From Rhizobium indicum (GTDB lineage Bacteria; Pseudomonadota; Alphaproteobacteria; Rhizobiales; Rhizobiaceae): a stretch of DNA of 64,000 bases. Shown one piece after another: positions 9,872 through 19,971 of the stretch. Both the position numbers and the translations under genes were made by a program. Each line of letters starts with the position of its first letter. Within the stretch, counting starts at the first letter, position 1. Location of the stretch: the NCBI RefSeq assembly GCF_005862305.2, contig NZ_CP054021.1, positions 186,001 through 250,000 on the forward strand, in the 5' to 3' direction. Under the pieces are notes generated by a model. The model was not told where the DNA came from, ran no database searches, and saw nothing but the letters and a program-made list of their open reading frames with translations.

Positions 9872-10663
9872 ATGAATGAGCAGACGGCCGAGCCGCATAA
9901 GGCGCCCGAACCTCCCGAGGTCCAGCCGCCGGCACGGCCACCGCGCGAACCGGTCTTCAACCTTCCGCCGGCGCTGTTCTTCAGCCTTTGCCTGCTTGGT
10001 GTCATCTATGCGGTGCAGGAACTCCTGCTCTCCGACGATGCGATGAACTGGCTGTTCTTCACCTTCGGCTTCGTTCCCGCCCGCTATGTAATTCCGCTGT
10101 CGCAGCAGGGGCCGGAACTGTTCTGGACGCCCGTCACCTATTCGCTGCTGCACGGCAGCGTCCAGCATATCCTCTTCAACGCCTTCTGGCTGATGGCCTT
10201 CGGCGCGCCGGTCGTGCGCCGCATCGGGACGCTGCGTTTCGTGCTCTTCTGGGTTTTTTCCGCCGTCGCATCCGCCATTCTGCACGCGGCCCTGAACTGG
10301 GGAGACGTGTCGCTGCTGATCGGTGCGTCGGGCGTCATCTCCGGGCTGATGGGGGCCGCCTGCCGATTCGCCTTTCCGGCCGAACGGCGGCCGATGCTGC
10401 CAGCGCATCTCAATCCCCGGCTTTCCATCGTCGAGGCGCTGAAGAGCCGCACCGTCATCATCTTCATGCTGCTCTGGCTGGTCGGCAATGCGTTAATCGC
10501 TGTCGGCATCCCGCTCGTCGGCGACAGCGACCAGGCGATTGCCTGGGACGCGCATATCGGCGGCTTCGTCTTCGGCTTCCTGCTGTTTTCGCTGTTCGAC
10601 CGGGCGCCGCGCCCGCCGGTGATGGAACCTGACGGAACCGAGAAGGATGTGTTGCAATCCTGA
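9872..10663 (+). CDS. rhomboid family intramembrane serine protease
   Basis: A 263-residue polytopic protein with about six membrane segments after a Pro-rich cytoplasmic N-terminus. The catalytic dyad is visible as Ser153 in GASGVISGLMGA and His228 in AHIGGFVFGF. The HGSVQHILFNAFWLMAFG segment is the usual helix 2/loop region. Rhomboids cut transmembrane helices of other membrane proteins; the substrate is unknown. The start at 9872 lies after the terminator hairpin, so a longer frame from 9824 is unlikely. A CBS-domain gene follows 93 bases later. Confidence 0.9.
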   Translation: MNEQTAEPHKAPEPPEVQPPARPPREPVFNLPPALFFSLCLLGVIYAVQELLLSDDAMNWLFFTFGFVPARYVIPLSQQGPELFWTPVTYSLLHGSVQHILFNAFWLMAFGAPVVRRIGTLRFVLFWVFSAVASAILHAALNWGDVSLLIGASGVISGLMGAACRFAFPAERRPMLPAHLNPRLSIVEALKSRTVIIFMLLWLVGNALIAVGIPLVGDSDQAIAWDAHIGGFVFGFLLFSLFDRAPRPPVMEPDGTEKDVLQS

Positions 10664-10756
10664 GCCGGGCAGTGCACCATCGACCTATATCCGTGCCGGG
10701 GGGAGAAACCGCCGCGGATGCCTGTGACAAGTGTTTCACGGACATAGGAGGTTCGA

Positions 10757-11191
10757 ATGACCAGTTCAGTCAAAGCAATCCTCGACCTGAAGGGCAGGGA
10801 CGTCGTCACCGCCGGGCCGAACGCCACCGTCGCCGAGGCGGCCGCCATCCTCAGCAAAAAGAAGATCGGCGCCATCGTCGTCGTCGGCATGGAGAACCGG
10901 ATTTCGGGCATGTTCACCGAGCGCGATCTCGTGCATGCGATCGCCAAACACGGCAAGGAAGGCCTCGACCAACCGCTGGCTCAGGTCATGACCGCAAAGG
11001 TCTACCGCTGCCATGAGGAGACGACCGTCAACGAGTTGATGGAACTGATGACCAGCCGACGTTTCCGTCACGTGCCGGTGGAAAGCAACGGCAAGCTTGC
11101 CGGCATCATCTCGATCGGGGACGTGGTGAAATCGCGTATCGCCGAAGTGGAGCGTGAGGCCGAGGAAATCAAGGCCTATATCGCCGGCTGA
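10757..11191 (+). CDS. tandem CBS domain protein
   Basis: A stand-alone 144-residue pair of CBS motifs, the adenosine-nucleotide sensing module. Each repeat shows the expected pattern: VTAGPNATVAEAAAIL then GMFTERDLV, and MTAKVYRCHEETTVNELM then GIISIGDVVK. An AGGAGG ribosome site precedes the start by 7 bases. No effector domain is attached, so it probably acts by binding another protein or serving as an energy sensor. That role is inference. It is convergent with the patatin gene. Confidence 0.9.
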   Translation: MTSSVKAILDLKGRDVVTAGPNATVAEAAAILSKKKIGAIVVVGMENRISGMFTERDLVHAIAKHGKEGLDQPLAQVMTAKVYRCHEETTVNELMELMTSRRFRHVPVESNGKLAGIISIGDVVKSRIAEVEREAEEIKAYIAG

Positions 11192-11259
11192 GGTTTTCGC
11201 GTGCTTCGCTAGACTAGTCTCGTCGTCCCAAACCGCCACGCGCTTTTGGACGACGTGCA

Positions 11260-12222
11260 TCAGGGGTTGCTTGCGTAGACTTCCTGCATGCGCTTGATCT
11301 CGGGGAGCCGGGCTCTGGCCTCCTCGTAGCCGCGTTCGATCGCCTCGCCGGCCCGGTGGAATTCGGAAAGGCCGATATAGCTGAGACGCGGCTGCAGCGA
11401 AATATCCGGCGGGTCGCCGGCAAGGCGGGCCCGGGCGATCCTGTCCTGGATGATGTTGAAGGCCTGCACCATGACGCCGGTCATGCCGAGGCGCGCATAG
11501 GGCGCCTCTTCCTGTTTCTGCACTTCCTGCGGCGAGAGGCTGGCATTGTGCCGGACGACGGCCGAGCGGCCGTAGAGATCGTAATTGAGATTGACGGCGA
11601 CGACGAGCGGCTGTTCGTAGGCGCGGCAGACGGAGACGGGGACGGGATTGACCAGTGCGCCGTCGACCAGCGTGCGGTGATTGCTGCGCACCGGCTCGAA
11701 AATGCCGGGCAGGGCATAGGAGGCGCGCAGCGCCGTGATCAGCGAACCATTGGCGATCCAGACCTCATGACCGGTATTGACCTCGGCCGCGACCGCGACG
11801 AACGGCCGGTCGAGATCCTCGACGTTCAGGCCTTCGAGATGTTCCTGCATACGCTTGGTCAGCCGCATGCCGCCGAACAGGCCGCTGCCGCCGATGGTGA
11901 GATCGAGGAGACTTGCGATGCGGCGCATCGTCAGCGAGCGCGCGAAGCTTTCGAGTTCATCGAGCTTGCCGGCAAGATAGCAGCCGCCGACCAGCGCGCC
12001 GATCGAGGTGCCGGCAATCATGCCGATCTCGACCTTTGCCTCGTCGAGGGCGCGCAGCACGCCGATATGGGCCCAGCCGCGGGCAGCGCCGCCGCCGAGT
12101 GCCAGCGCGATCTTGATTTTCTTTTGAGGCGCAGGAGGCGGGAGCATATCGAGCGTGGTCGACATGCCGGAATCGGAACCCTCGCCTTCAGAGCTTTGAC
12201 GATGCAGACTCCAGCTCAGCAT
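11260..12222 (-). CDS. patatin-like phospholipase (RssA/NTE type)
   Basis: A 320-residue lipid acyl hydrolase with a Ser-Asp dyad. It shows the glycine-rich oxyanion loop GGGAARG (43-49), nucleophile elbow GTSIG (Ser73) and the DGA motif (Asp187). The first 30 residues are polar and probably disordered. A strong GGGAGGGGAGA ribosome site sits just before the ATG at 12222, which decides this start over the open frame to 12321. It lies directly downstream of hisI on the same strand and may be cotranscribed with folE-hisI. Confidence 0.9.
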   Translation of the reverse strand: MLSWSLHRQSSEGEGSDSGMSTTLDMLPPPAPQKKIKIALALGGGAARGWAHIGVLRALDEAKVEIGMIAGTSIGALVGGCYLAGKLDELESFARSLTMRRIASLLDLTIGGSGLFGGMRLTKRMQEHLEGLNVEDLDRPFVAVAAEVNTGHEVWIANGSLITALRASYALPGIFEPVRSNHRTLVDGALVNPVPVSVCRAYEQPLVVAVNLNYDLYGRSAVVRHNASLSPQEVQKQEEAPYARLGMTGVMVQAFNIIQDRIARARLAGDPPDISLQPRLSYIGLSEFHRAGEAIERGYEEARARLPEIKRMQEVYASNP

Positions 12223-12338
12223 GGCGCTCTCCCCTCCCAGCAGAACACTTGATTCTCGATAGTGTGCCCGATCAGTTTCCAAATGGTATAGAGATGCGGT
12301 TTCTGGCGCAATAAGGAGCAAATGCCAGGAATTTCAGG

Positions 12339-12791
12339 CTATTTTCCGTAGACATCCTGCGGATCGAAATGAAGCTCGTCGTCAACGATATCAAGCATCG
12401 GCTTTCCGTCTCGAAGCGTGATCGTCCGGTAGAAGCAGGAGCGGCGGCCGGTGTGACAGGTAGCGTCGTGGCCGGCGACCTCGACCTTCAGCCAGATGGC
12501 GTCCTGATCGCAATCGGTGCGGATTTCCTTCACCGTCTGGAGATTGCCCGAGGTTTCGCCTTTCTTCCAGAGCTTGCCGCGCGAACGGCTGAAATAGTGC
12601 GCCGTGCCGGTCTGGATGGTCAGCGCCAGCGCCTGGGCATTCATATGCGCCACCATCAGCAGCTCACCGTCGCCGGCATCGGTGACGATCGCGGTGATCA
12701 GGCCGCGGTCGTCGAAACGCGGCGTGAAATCGCCGGCGTCTTCCAACGCCGACTTGTCCTCGGATGGTTGATTGAAGATCAGTTGACTCAT
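12339..12791 (-). CDS. hisI: phosphoribosyl-AMP cyclohydrolase
   Basis: Third step of histidine synthesis, opening the purine ring of phosphoribosyl-AMP. The 150-residue product carries the Mg-binding [12 protein letters not shown] segment, the zinc cysteine in [11 protein letters not shown] and the family block [14 protein letters not shown]. It is the stand-alone HisI form without the HisE pyrophosphohydrolase domain, as usual in Alphaproteobacteria. It follows folE by 25 bases on the same strand. Confidence 0.95.
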   Translation of the reverse strand: MSQLIFNQPSEDKSALEDAGDFTPRFDDRGLITAIVTDAGDGELLMVAHMNAQALALTIQTGTAHYFSRSRGKLWKKGETSGNLQTVKEIRTDCDQDAIWLKVEVAGHDATCHTGRRSCFYRTITLRDGKPMLDIVDDELHFDPQDVYGK

Positions 12792-12816
12792 CGCGGCCCT
12801 CCTGAGGGAGCCGGTA

Positions 12817-13431
12817 TCAGCGGCTCCGCACCATGGTCATGAAACGGGCCTGATCGGCCGGCTCAGTCTTGAACGTTCCCGTAAACGTCGTCGTCAACGT
12901 GGTCGAGCCCTGCTTCTGAACGCCGCGCATCGCCATGCACATATGTTCGGCCTCGATCAACACCGCGACACCGCGCGGATTAAGCGTATCGTCGATGGCC
13001 CGGGCGATCTGCGCGGTCATCGTTTCCTGCGTCTGCAGGCGGCGGCCATAGATCTCGACGACACGGGCAATCTTCGACAGGCCGAGCACGCGCCCGTCCG
13101 GCATGTAGGCGACGTGGGCCTTGCCGATGATCGGAACCATGTGGTGTTCGCAATGCGAGTAGAACGGAATATCCTTGACGAGAACCATGTCATCGTAACC
13201 GGCGACTTCTTCGAAGGTGCGACCGAGCACGTCTTCCGCCGCCATGTCGTAACCGGAAAAAAGCTCGCGGTACGATTTGACGACGCGGGCCGGCGTTTCG
13301 AGCAGGCCTTCACGCGTCGGGTCGTCACCGGCCCAGCGCAGCAGAACGCGAACGGCTTCCTCAGCCTCCTGCTGGGAGGGGCGATCCGAGTCGCGGTTCG
13401 TCTGCGGAAAGTTCTTTACGATGGCGTCCAT
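12817..13431 (-). CDS. folE: GTP cyclohydrolase I
   Basis: Converts GTP to dihydroneopterin triphosphate, the first step of folate synthesis. The 204-residue protein has the zinc site SHCEHHMVP and EHMCMAMRG, plus the catalytic [10 protein letters not shown] helix and QGSTTLTT near the end. The N-terminal 30 residues are a variable extension. The ATG at 13431 has an AGGAGA site upstream and is preferred to 13482. It is the first gene of an apparent folE-hisI unit, divergent from the NifU-like gene. Confidence 0.95.
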   Translation of the reverse strand: MDAIVKNFPQTNRDSDRPSQQEAEEAVRVLLRWAGDDPTREGLLETPARVVKSYRELFSGYDMAAEDVLGRTFEEVAGYDDMVLVKDIPFYSHCEHHMVPIIGKAHVAYMPDGRVLGLSKIARVVEIYGRRLQTQETMTAQIARAIDDTLNPRGVAVLIEAEHMCMAMRGVQKQGSTTLTTTFTGTFKTEPADQARFMTMVRSR

Positions 13432-13738
13432 GAACAATGGTCTCCTGGCCCGCACCGCGGACCCATCTATCGGAATCGCCACTGGTCAATCCCATGCGGG
13501 AATTCATGCACCTTTGGCAGGCTCCGGGGCTTTCAGGGCAAGTTTAGCCCGTCCGGCACGGTTTCCCAATCAAACTTACACCAGGCCATTGCATTTTCAT
13601 GGCCTTCGAACGACATACATATAGGAAGACGGCCATCGTATGTAAGTATCCTCACACGACACGGTGTGTTTTTTGTTTTGACGACAATAACGCCCCCACA
13701 GAGGCCGATCCGCAGCGATTTTGGAGCGGAAATCCAGC

Positions 13739-14185
13739 ATGGACGATATCTACAACAGCAAAATCCTCGAATTCGCCGGCAATATTCCGCTGACCGGCAC
13801 GCTTGATGATGCCGATGCGAGCGCCCAGGCCCATTCCAAGCTCTGCGGCTCGAAGGTGCGGATCTGGCTGAAGATGGATGGCGACACCGTGACCGGTTTT
13901 GCTCATGACGTGAAGGCCTGCGCGCTCGGCCAGGCCTCGTCCTCGATCATGGCCCGCCATGTCGTCGGCGCCACATCGGACGAATTGCGCCAGGCCCGCC
14001 AGGACATGCTCGCGATGTTGAAGGCGGACGGGGCGGGGCCTCATGGACGATTCGAAGACATGCGCTATCTGCTGCCGGTGCGGGACTACAAGGCCCGCCA
14101 TGCCTCGACGATGCTGACCTTCGATGCCGTCGTCGATGCGATCGGGCAGATCGAGGCGAAACGGGCGGAAGTTGTCGAGGCGTAA
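13739..14185 (+). CDS. iron-sulfur scaffold, NifU/IscU N-terminal family
   Basis: A 148-residue protein of the NifU_N fold. It keeps a cysteine in the AHSKLCGSKV loop and another in DVKACALGQASSS, but where IscU has its third cysteine near the C-terminus this protein has LLPVRDYKARHAS, with no Cys. It is therefore a divergent member, common next to yidD in Rhizobiales, and may not assemble clusters in the classical way. yidD begins 5 bases after its stop, so the two are cotranscribed. Confidence 0.82.
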   Translation: MDDIYNSKILEFAGNIPLTGTLDDADASAQAHSKLCGSKVRIWLKMDGDTVTGFAHDVKACALGQASSSIMARHVVGATSDELRQARQDMLAMLKADGAGPHGRFEDMRYLLPVRDYKARHASTMLTFDAVVDAIGQIEAKRAEVVEA

Positions 14186-14190
14186 CTGAC

Positions 14191-14595
14191 ATGTGCGAGT
14201 TCTGCGTTCGGCAGGCCGATGATGAGGACGACGGCGGTGCCGCCGGATCAGCAAAGCCGCGCGCAAAGGCAGCACGCACTTCCCGCAACTATACCGGTCC
14301 GTTCCGCAAGACGCCCGACCGCCTGCTCGGCATGGGGCTTATCCGCCTCTACCAGCTGACGCTTTCCGGCTTTGTCGGCAATTCCTGCCGCCATATCCCG
14401 ACCTGCTCCGAATATGGCTACGAGTCGATCGCCCGCCACGGTCTTTGGGCCGGCGGCTGGATGACGCTGTTTCGCGTCGGCCGCTGCGGCCCGGGCGGCA
14501 CCAGCGGCCTCGACCAGGTGCCGGAGATGCTCGGCGACAGCTTGCGCTGGTGGACGCCGTGGCGTTATCTCGCCCTCGGGCGGAAGAAAGGGTGA
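14191..14595 (+). CDS. yidD: membrane protein insertion efficiency factor YidD
   Basis: Small protein that assists the YidC/Sec insertion pathway at the inner membrane. The YidD core is clear: LTLSGFVGNSCRHIPTCSEY, then ARHGLWAGGWMTLFRVGRC and GLDQVP. At 134 residues it is longer than E. coli YidD because of a roughly 45-residue N-terminal extension that starts with a CEFC pair. It is packed between the NifU-like gene and a DUF1697 gene with 5-base gaps, indicating one operon. Confidence 0.92.
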   Translation: MCEFCVRQADDEDDGGAAGSAKPRAKAARTSRNYTGPFRKTPDRLLGMGLIRLYQLTLSGFVGNSCRHIPTCSEYGYESIARHGLWAGGWMTLFRVGRCGPGGTSGLDQVPEMLGDSLRWWTPWRYLALGRKKG

Positions 14596-14600
14596 GCGCC

Positions 14601-15128
14601 ATGAGCACCTTCATTGCCCTTCTGCACAGCATTGTCCTGACGCCCGACCGCCGCGTCATCATGCAGGATTTGCGCGCACTTGCCGAAGAGCTCGGTTATC
14701 GCGAGCCGCGCACGCTGGTTTCTACAGGCAATCTTGTCTTCGAGGCGGACGAGATGCGGCCGCACGAAGTCGAGACCCATCTGGAAGAGGGCTTTGAAGA
14801 AAAGTTCGGCAAACATGTCGATATCATCGTGCGCAGCGACTGCACCTGGATGGCGCTTTGCAGCACCAATCCCTTCAAGGACGGCAATGGCGACCAGGTC
14901 ATCGTCCGGGTGATGCGTCTGCCGGTCGATCCCAAGAAGGTAGAGGCGCTGAAACCGCTTATGACGGAGGGACAGCGCATCGCTGTCGTCGGCGGCGATC
15001 TCTGGATCGATTTCGCCGGCAAGCCGAGCCAATCCAAGCTGCTTTCGGCGCTGACGACCAAGCGACTCGGCGTCGGTACGATGCGCAACTGGAACACCGT
15101 GCGCGGGCTGACTGAAATGATTATATAA
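14601..15128 (+). CDS. DUF1697 family protein
   Basis: A 175-residue cytoplasmic protein opening MSTFIALLHSIVLTPDRRV, followed by LVSTGNLVFEAD, the standard DUF1697 pattern (two ferredoxin-like halves). The conserved C-terminal WNTVRGLTEM block is present. The biochemical role of the family is not known to me. It ends the NifU-like/yidD/DUF1697 gene group, with 123 bases before thrS. Confidence 0.85.
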   Translation: MSTFIALLHSIVLTPDRRVIMQDLRALAEELGYREPRTLVSTGNLVFEADEMRPHEVETHLEEGFEEKFGKHVDIIVRSDCTWMALCSTNPFKDGNGDQVIVRVMRLPVDPKKVEALKPLMTEGQRIAVVGGDLWIDFAGKPSQSKLLSALTTKRLGVGTMRNWNTVRGLTEMII

Positions 15129-15251
15129 CCCCGCTTTTTCTTTACTCAGACAGGAAATCTGGCTATCAGGCGGCTGCGCATTCAGCTCCGCGGAGGCGCT
15201 TTCATGTCAACCACCCGCATTCGTTGGCGGGACTGGACAAGGAGAATTTCG

Positions 15252-17237
15252 ATGTCCCAAGCTATTTCCCTGACATTTCCCGATGGTTCCGTGCGCGGCT
15301 ATGATGCCGGCGCAACCGGCCGGGATGTCGCCGAATCCATTTCCAAGTCGCTCGCCAAGAAGGCGGTCGCCGTTGCGATCGACGGCACCGTGCGCGACCT
15401 TTCCGATGCCGTGACGACAGGCAAGATCGAGATCATCACCCGCAATGACGACCGCGCGCTGGAACTCATCCGCCATGACGCGGCGCATGTCATGGCCGAA
15501 GCGGTGCAGGAGATCTGGCCCGGCACCCAGGTGACGATCGGCCCGGTCATCGAAAACGGCTTCTATTACGACTTCGCCAAGAACGAGCCCTTCACACTCG
15601 ACGATCTGCCGAAGATCGAAAAGAAGATGAAGGAGATCATCGCCCGCAACGCCGCCTTCACCAAGCAGGTCTGGTCGCGCGAGAAGGCGAAACAGGTCTT
15701 CGCCGACAAGGGCGAGCAGTACAAGGTCGAACTCGTCGATGCGATCCCGGAAGGGCAGGATCTCAAGATCTATTATCAGGGCGACTGGTTCGACCTCTGC
15801 CGCGGTCCGCACATGGCCTCGACCGGCCAGATCGGCAGCGCCTTCAAGCTCTTGAAGGTGGCCGGCGCCTATTGGCGCGGCGACAGCAACAATCCGATGC
15901 TGAGCCGCATCTACGGCACGGCCTTCGCCGAGCAGTCGGAACTCGACAACTACCTGCATATGCTTGCCGAAGCCGAAAAGCGCGATCATCGCCGGCTCGG
16001 CCGCGAGATGGATCTCTTTCATTTCCAGGAAGAGGGTCCGGGCGTCGTCTTCTGGCACGGCAAGGGCTGGCGCGTATTCCAGACGCTGGTTGCCTATATG
16101 CGCCGTCGGCTTGCCGGCGACTATCAGGAAGTCAACGCGCCGCAGGTGCTCGACAAGTCGCTCTGGGAAACCTCCGGTCACTGGGGCTGGTATCGCGACA
16201 ACATGTTCAAGGTAACGGTTGCCGGCGACGACACCGATGACGACCGCGTCTTCGCGCTGAAGCCGATGAACTGCCCCGGCCATATCCAGATCTTCAAGCA
16301 CGGGCTGAAATCCTACCGCGAGCTGCCGATCCGGCTTGCCGAATTCGGCAATGTCCACCGCTACGAGCCGTCGGGCGCGCTGCACGGGCTGATGCGCGTG
16401 CGCGGCTTCACGCAGGACGATGCCCATATCTTCTGCACCGACGAGCAGATGGCCGCCGAATGCCTGAAGATCAACGACCTGATCCTTTCGGTCTATAAGG
16501 ATTTCGGCTTCGATGAAGTCACGATCAAGCTCTCCACCCGGCCGGACAAGCGCGTCGGTTCGGACGAGCTCTGGGACCGCGCCGAAAGCGTGATGATGGG
16601 CGTGCTGGAGACGATCCAGCAGCAGTCCAACAATATCAAGACCGGCATCCTGCCGGGCGAGGGCGCCTTCTACGGTCCGAAGTTCGAATATACGCTCAAG
16701 GATGCGATCGGCCGCGAATGGCAGTGCGGGACGACGCAGGTCGACTTCAACCTGCCGGAACGGTTCGGTGCCTTCTACATCGACAGCAACTCGGAAAAGA
16801 CGCAGCCGGTGATGATCCATCGCGCCATCTGCGGCTCGATGGAGCGTTTCCTCGGCATCCTGATCGAGAACTTCGCGGGCCATATGCCGCTCTGGGTATC
16901 GCCGCTGCAGGTGGTGGTCGCAACGATCACCTCGGAAGCCGATGCCTACGGGCTTGAGGTGGCCGAGGCGCTGCGTGAGGCCGGCCTCAACGTCGAGACC
17001 GACTTCCGCAACGAGAAGATCAACTACAAGATCCGCGAGCATTCGGTCACCAAGGTTCCTGTCATCATCGTCTGCGGCAGGAAAGAGGCCGAGGAGCGCA
17101 CGGTCAACATCCGCCGCCTCGGCAGCCAGGACCAGGTTTCGATGGGGCTAGACGCCGCCGTCGAGAGCCTTGCCCTCGAAGCGACACCGCCCGACATTCG
17201 TCGCAAGGCCGAAGCAAAGAAAGCCAAGGCCGCGTGA
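15252..17237 (+). CDS. thrS: threonyl-tRNA synthetase
   Basis: Charges tRNA-Thr with threonine. The 661-residue product has an N-terminal TGS domain (1-64), an editing domain with the [10 protein letters not shown] motif, a class II catalytic core with the zinc cysteine in [10 protein letters not shown] and the motif 2 and 3 blocks, and a C-terminal anticodon-binding domain (about 560-650). The start at 15252 follows an AAGGAG site at 15239-15244 and matches family N-termini; a longer frame to 15204 is not supported. No T-box is expected or seen. Confidence 0.97.
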   Translation: MSQAISLTFPDGSVRGYDAGATGRDVAESISKSLAKKAVAVAIDGTVRDLSDAVTTGKIEIITRNDDRALELIRHDAAHVMAEAVQEIWPGTQVTIGPVIENGFYYDFAKNEPFTLDDLPKIEKKMKEIIARNAAFTKQVWSREKAKQVFADKGEQYKVELVDAIPEGQDLKIYYQGDWFDLCRGPHMASTGQIGSAFKLLKVAGAYWRGDSNNPMLSRIYGTAFAEQSELDNYLHMLAEAEKRDHRRLGREMDLFHFQEEGPGVVFWHGKGWRVFQTLVAYMRRRLAGDYQEVNAPQVLDKSLWETSGHWGWYRDNMFKVTVAGDDTDDDRVFALKPMNCPGHIQIFKHGLKSYRELPIRLAEFGNVHRYEPSGALHGLMRVRGFTQDDAHIFCTDEQMAAECLKINDLILSVYKDFGFDEVTIKLSTRPDKRVGSDELWDRAESVMMGVLETIQQQSNNIKTGILPGEGAFYGPKFEYTLKDAIGREWQCGTTQVDFNLPERFGAFYIDSNSEKTQPVMIHRAICGSMERFLGILIENFAGHMPLWVSPLQVVVATITSEADAYGLEVAEALREAGLNVETDFRNEKINYKIREHSVTKVPVIIVCGRKEAEERTVNIRRLGSQDQVSMGLDAAVESLALEATPPDIRRKAEAKKAKAA

Positions 17238-17249
17238 AATAGCCGGAAT

Positions 17250-17278
17250 CCGACAGCGCCAGGCTTTGGCGCTGTCGG
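17250..17278 (+). terminator. hairpin after thrS
   Basis: A 12-bp perfect stem (CCGACAGCGCCA and complement) with a 5-base loop begins 13 bases after the thrS stop. The U-tract is poor, so it could be a terminator or an mRNA-stabilising 3' hairpin. Confidence 0.6.
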
Positions 17279-17453
17279 AAGTCTGATCTAGAGCCCGCAA
17301 TGTTGCCGCCGCCATGATCAGAGAACGGATCACGCCGAGCTGCAATGCTTCAGAAAATTCCCGATACCAATGATGGAACGCGCGTCTGAAGCGTTCTCGA
17401 TCTGCGCGTCTTCTCCAAACATCTCGGCTGAGCCGAAACCGCTCACGGAAAAA

Positions 17454-18596
17454 TCAATCGAGGCTGGTGTCGTCGCCGCCCTGCGGCACGAGCTGTTCGT
17501 AGGACGGCAGCGGCGCAACCGGGGCCGGCTGGACACCCGGCGGTGTCGGTGTGCCCACAGGCACCTGCTGTACCGTGCGGGCCGCGTCGCTCACCGGCGG
17601 CTGCGGCTGCTGGTCCTTCATCAGAACCTCGACATCGGTGTTCCTGCCGGCGACGACGGTGAAATCGCGCTGGTAGATCTTGTCCTTGTTGCGGGCGACG
17701 GCGGAATATCCGCCTTCGGCGAGAACCATAGTCGGGAAGGCGCTGACGCTTTCGCCGACACTGTCGCCGGCTGCCGTCAGGATCGACCATGCCGTATCGG
17801 CGATCGCCTCGCCGCCGGTATCGGAGACCAGCTTGAAGGTGATCTGCGCGGCACGATGCTGGATCGTCGCCTCGGTCAGTTTGCCGGCATCGACCTGGAT
17901 GTCGGCGCGGATCACGGCATTGACGCTGCCATATTCGGAAACGATGTGATAGGTGCCGGCATTGAGACGGACGACGGTATTCGGCGAGACATCGGCCACC
18001 ACGAGGCCGCGCTCGCCATCGTCGCGCACTTCCGAGGAATAGATCGAGAAGCTCAACTGGTCGGGGCGAATGCGGGCGTCGGCGCCGGAGACGGCATTGA
18101 GCAGCAGGCCGCCGGCATCGAGCACCATCACCTGCTTGTCTACCTCGCCTTCAGCGGGCACGGTCAGTTTCTTGGTGACCCCGGCGCGGCCGAAGGAGAC
18201 GTTGACGAAATAATCGCCGGGGGCGAGCTGGAAGGCGGCGGGGCCGCCCTTGGCGCTGGCGATCAGCGGCAGCTTGCCATCGGTTCCGGCGATCGGGCTG
18301 AAGACGTACCAGGAAAGGCCCTCTTCAACCGGCGTGCCGTCGGCCGTCAGCTTGGCTTCCATCGGGACGTCGCGCAGCTTGACCCCTTCGGGCACCGTGC
18401 CGGGCGCGATAAAGGCATCGAGCTTCGGCATCTTCGGTGTCGATTCAAGCTGTTTGAATTCCTTGAAGGCATCCTGAGCGCCGGCGCCGAGGGGCATCAA
18501 TACCATCAGGGCAATGGCAAGGCCGATGCGTGCAAAAGGCAAAATGCCAAACATCTGTTTCGTGAACCGATTGACTTCTGAAATCGCAAAGGTCAC
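17454..18596 (-). CDS. exported hypothetical protein with repeated beta-rich domains
   Basis: About 380 residues with a signal peptide (about 20-41, ending GAGAQD) and a mostly beta-strand body. Similar strand patterns recur, each with a GDY/GTY-hydrophobic motif: [24 protein letters not shown] and [11 protein letters not shown]. These resemble PEGA-like or carboxypeptidase-regulatory-like sandwich domains. The last 60 residues are Pro/Gln-rich. No catalytic residues are apparent. It is probably a periplasmic or envelope protein; a start at 18554 is possible. It is divergent from the nitroreductase gene. Confidence 0.65.
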   Translation of the reverse strand: MTFAISEVNRFTKQMFGILPFARIGLAIALMVLMPLGAGAQDAFKEFKQLESTPKMPKLDAFIAPGTVPEGVKLRDVPMEAKLTADGTPVEEGLSWYVFSPIAGTDGKLPLIASAKGGPAAFQLAPGDYFVNVSFGRAGVTKKLTVPAEGEVDKQVMVLDAGGLLLNAVSGADARIRPDQLSFSIYSSEVRDDGERGLVVADVSPNTVVRLNAGTYHIVSEYGSVNAVIRADIQVDAGKLTEATIQHRAAQITFKLVSDTGGEAIADTAWSILTAAGDSVGESVSAFPTMVLAEGGYSAVARNKDKIYQRDFTVVAGRNTDVEVLMKDQQPQPPVSDAARTVQQVPVGTPTPPGVQPAPVAPLPSYEQLVPQGGDDTSLD

Positions 18597-18667
18597 TTCA
18601 AGACCAACGCGATGGCAAATTCAAGACCCACCCTTTGCAGCAGCATAAAAATGAGAGCTTCTCCCGT

Positions 18668-19252
18668 ATGAAATCCGATATCAAGCTGATCGACTACCTC
18701 GCCGTGCGCCGCTCCATCCCCGCTTTCCAGATGTGCGAACCAGGCCCCGAGAAAGCTGAGATCGAGGAGATCCTGCGTCTTGCCTCGCGTGTTCCCGATC
18801 ACGGCAAGATCGCGCCCTGGCGCTTCATCGTCTATCGCGGAGAGCAGCGCGTGCGTCTCGGCGAGGAACTTCTGACGCTGGCGCTTCAGACAAAGCCCGA
18901 CCTTTCCGAAGAGATGATCCAGGTCGAGCGCAGCCGTTTCACCCGTGCGCCGGTGGTGGTCGCCATCGTCAGCAAGGCGGGGCCGCATATCAAGATCCCG
19001 GAATGGGAGCAAATGATGTCGGCAGGCGCGCTTTGCTTCAACGTCATCCTCGCCGCCAATGCCAGCGGTTATGTCGCCAACTGGCTGACGGAGTGGTTCG
19101 CCTATGACGAGCGCGCCTATCCGCTGCTCGGCGTCGGGTCTGATGAAAAGGTGGCGGGCTTCATCCATATCGGCTCGACGACATTTCCGGCGATCGAGCG
19201 GCCGCGGCCGGAACTTGCCGATACCGTGACCTGGGTCGGCGGAGACGACTGA
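18668..19252 (+). CDS. nitroreductase family protein
   Basis: A 194-residue FMN-dependent oxidoreductase. The opening [12 protein letters not shown] and the [15 protein letters not shown] segment form the FMN phosphate and ring contacts typical of the NfnB/YdjA-like group, and GFIHIGS near the C-terminus is the usual end. It would reduce nitro compounds or quinones with NAD(P)H. The stop codon overlaps the next start by one base (TGATG), so it is translationally coupled to the flavin reductase-like gene. Confidence 0.88.
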   Translation: MKSDIKLIDYLAVRRSIPAFQMCEPGPEKAEIEEILRLASRVPDHGKIAPWRFIVYRGEQRVRLGEELLTLALQTKPDLSEEMIQVERSRFTRAPVVVAIVSKAGPHIKIPEWEQMMSAGALCFNVILAANASGYVANWLTEWFAYDERAYPLLGVGSDEKVAGFIHIGSTTFPAIERPRPELADTVTWVGGDD

Positions 19253-19863
19253 TGTTCTACACCACCGACAGCAATCGGCACGGGCTCGCGCATGATCCGT
19301 TCAAGGCGATCGTGTCGCCGCGCCCGATCGGCTGGATCGGCAGCAAGGGCAGGGATGGTTCGATCAATCTGGCGCCCTATTCCTTCTTCAATGCCGTTGC
19401 CGACCGGCCAAAACTGGTGATGTTTTCTTCGGCCGGGCGCAAGCACAGCCAGCGCAATGCCGCCGAGACCGGCGTCTTCACCTGCAATTTCGTCAGCCGC
19501 GATCTCGCCGAGAAGATGAACCTCTCCTCCGCGGCGCTGCCCTACGGCGACAGCGAATTCGACTTCGCCGGCCTGACACCTAGGCAAGCCGAACTGATCG
19601 ACGCGCCCTATGTCGGCGAGGCTTTCGCGGTGCTCGAATGCAGGGTGACCGAGATCATCGAACCGAAGACGCTGTCGGGCGAACCGTCCGAAAACGTTCT
19701 CGTCTTCGGCGAAGTGGTCGGTATCCGCATCGATGAGGCGATCGTCAGGGACGGACGCCTCGACATGTCGATCGCCCGACCTTTGGCCCGCATGGGTTAC
19801 ATGGATTACAGCGAAGGCAGCGATGTTTTCGAGATGATCCGGCCGAAGACGCGGCAAGGCTGA
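19252..19863 (+). CDS. flavin reductase-like split-barrel protein
   Basis: A 203-residue FMN-binding split barrel. The RPIGWIGSKGRDGSINLAPYSFFN block and the HSQRNAAETGVFTCNFVS block are diagnostic of this family. Members reduce or bind FMN, or act as uncharacterised flavoproteins. Coupling to the nitroreductase gene by a one-base overlap suggests the two form one flavin-based redox function, but the substrate cannot be inferred. Confidence 0.88.
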   Translation: MFYTTDSNRHGLAHDPFKAIVSPRPIGWIGSKGRDGSINLAPYSFFNAVADRPKLVMFSSAGRKHSQRNAAETGVFTCNFVSRDLAEKMNLSSAALPYGDSEFDFAGLTPRQAELIDAPYVGEAFAVLECRVTEIIEPKTLSGEPSENVLVFGEVVGIRIDEAIVRDGRLDMSIARPLARMGYMDYSEGSDVFEMIRPKTRQG

Positions 19864-19971
19864 GCCGAACCGGCAAAGCGTCCAAAGGCTTAAGAAACAT
19901 GGTGAACCAATCTTAAACCTTTTGCCACTACGGTCGCAGTATTGAATGGAGCGCGAGGGAATCGCGTTCAA

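Noticed and set aside
13655..13690. Short CACAC/GTGTG hairpin followed by a T-run between folE and the NifU-like gene
   Set aside because: Only 5 bp of stem and no evident transcript; too weak to call a terminator or RNA.
15207..17042. 611-codon frame antisense to thrS
   Set aside because: thrS is certain; the antisense protein is Arg/Gly/Asp-rich shadow sequence.
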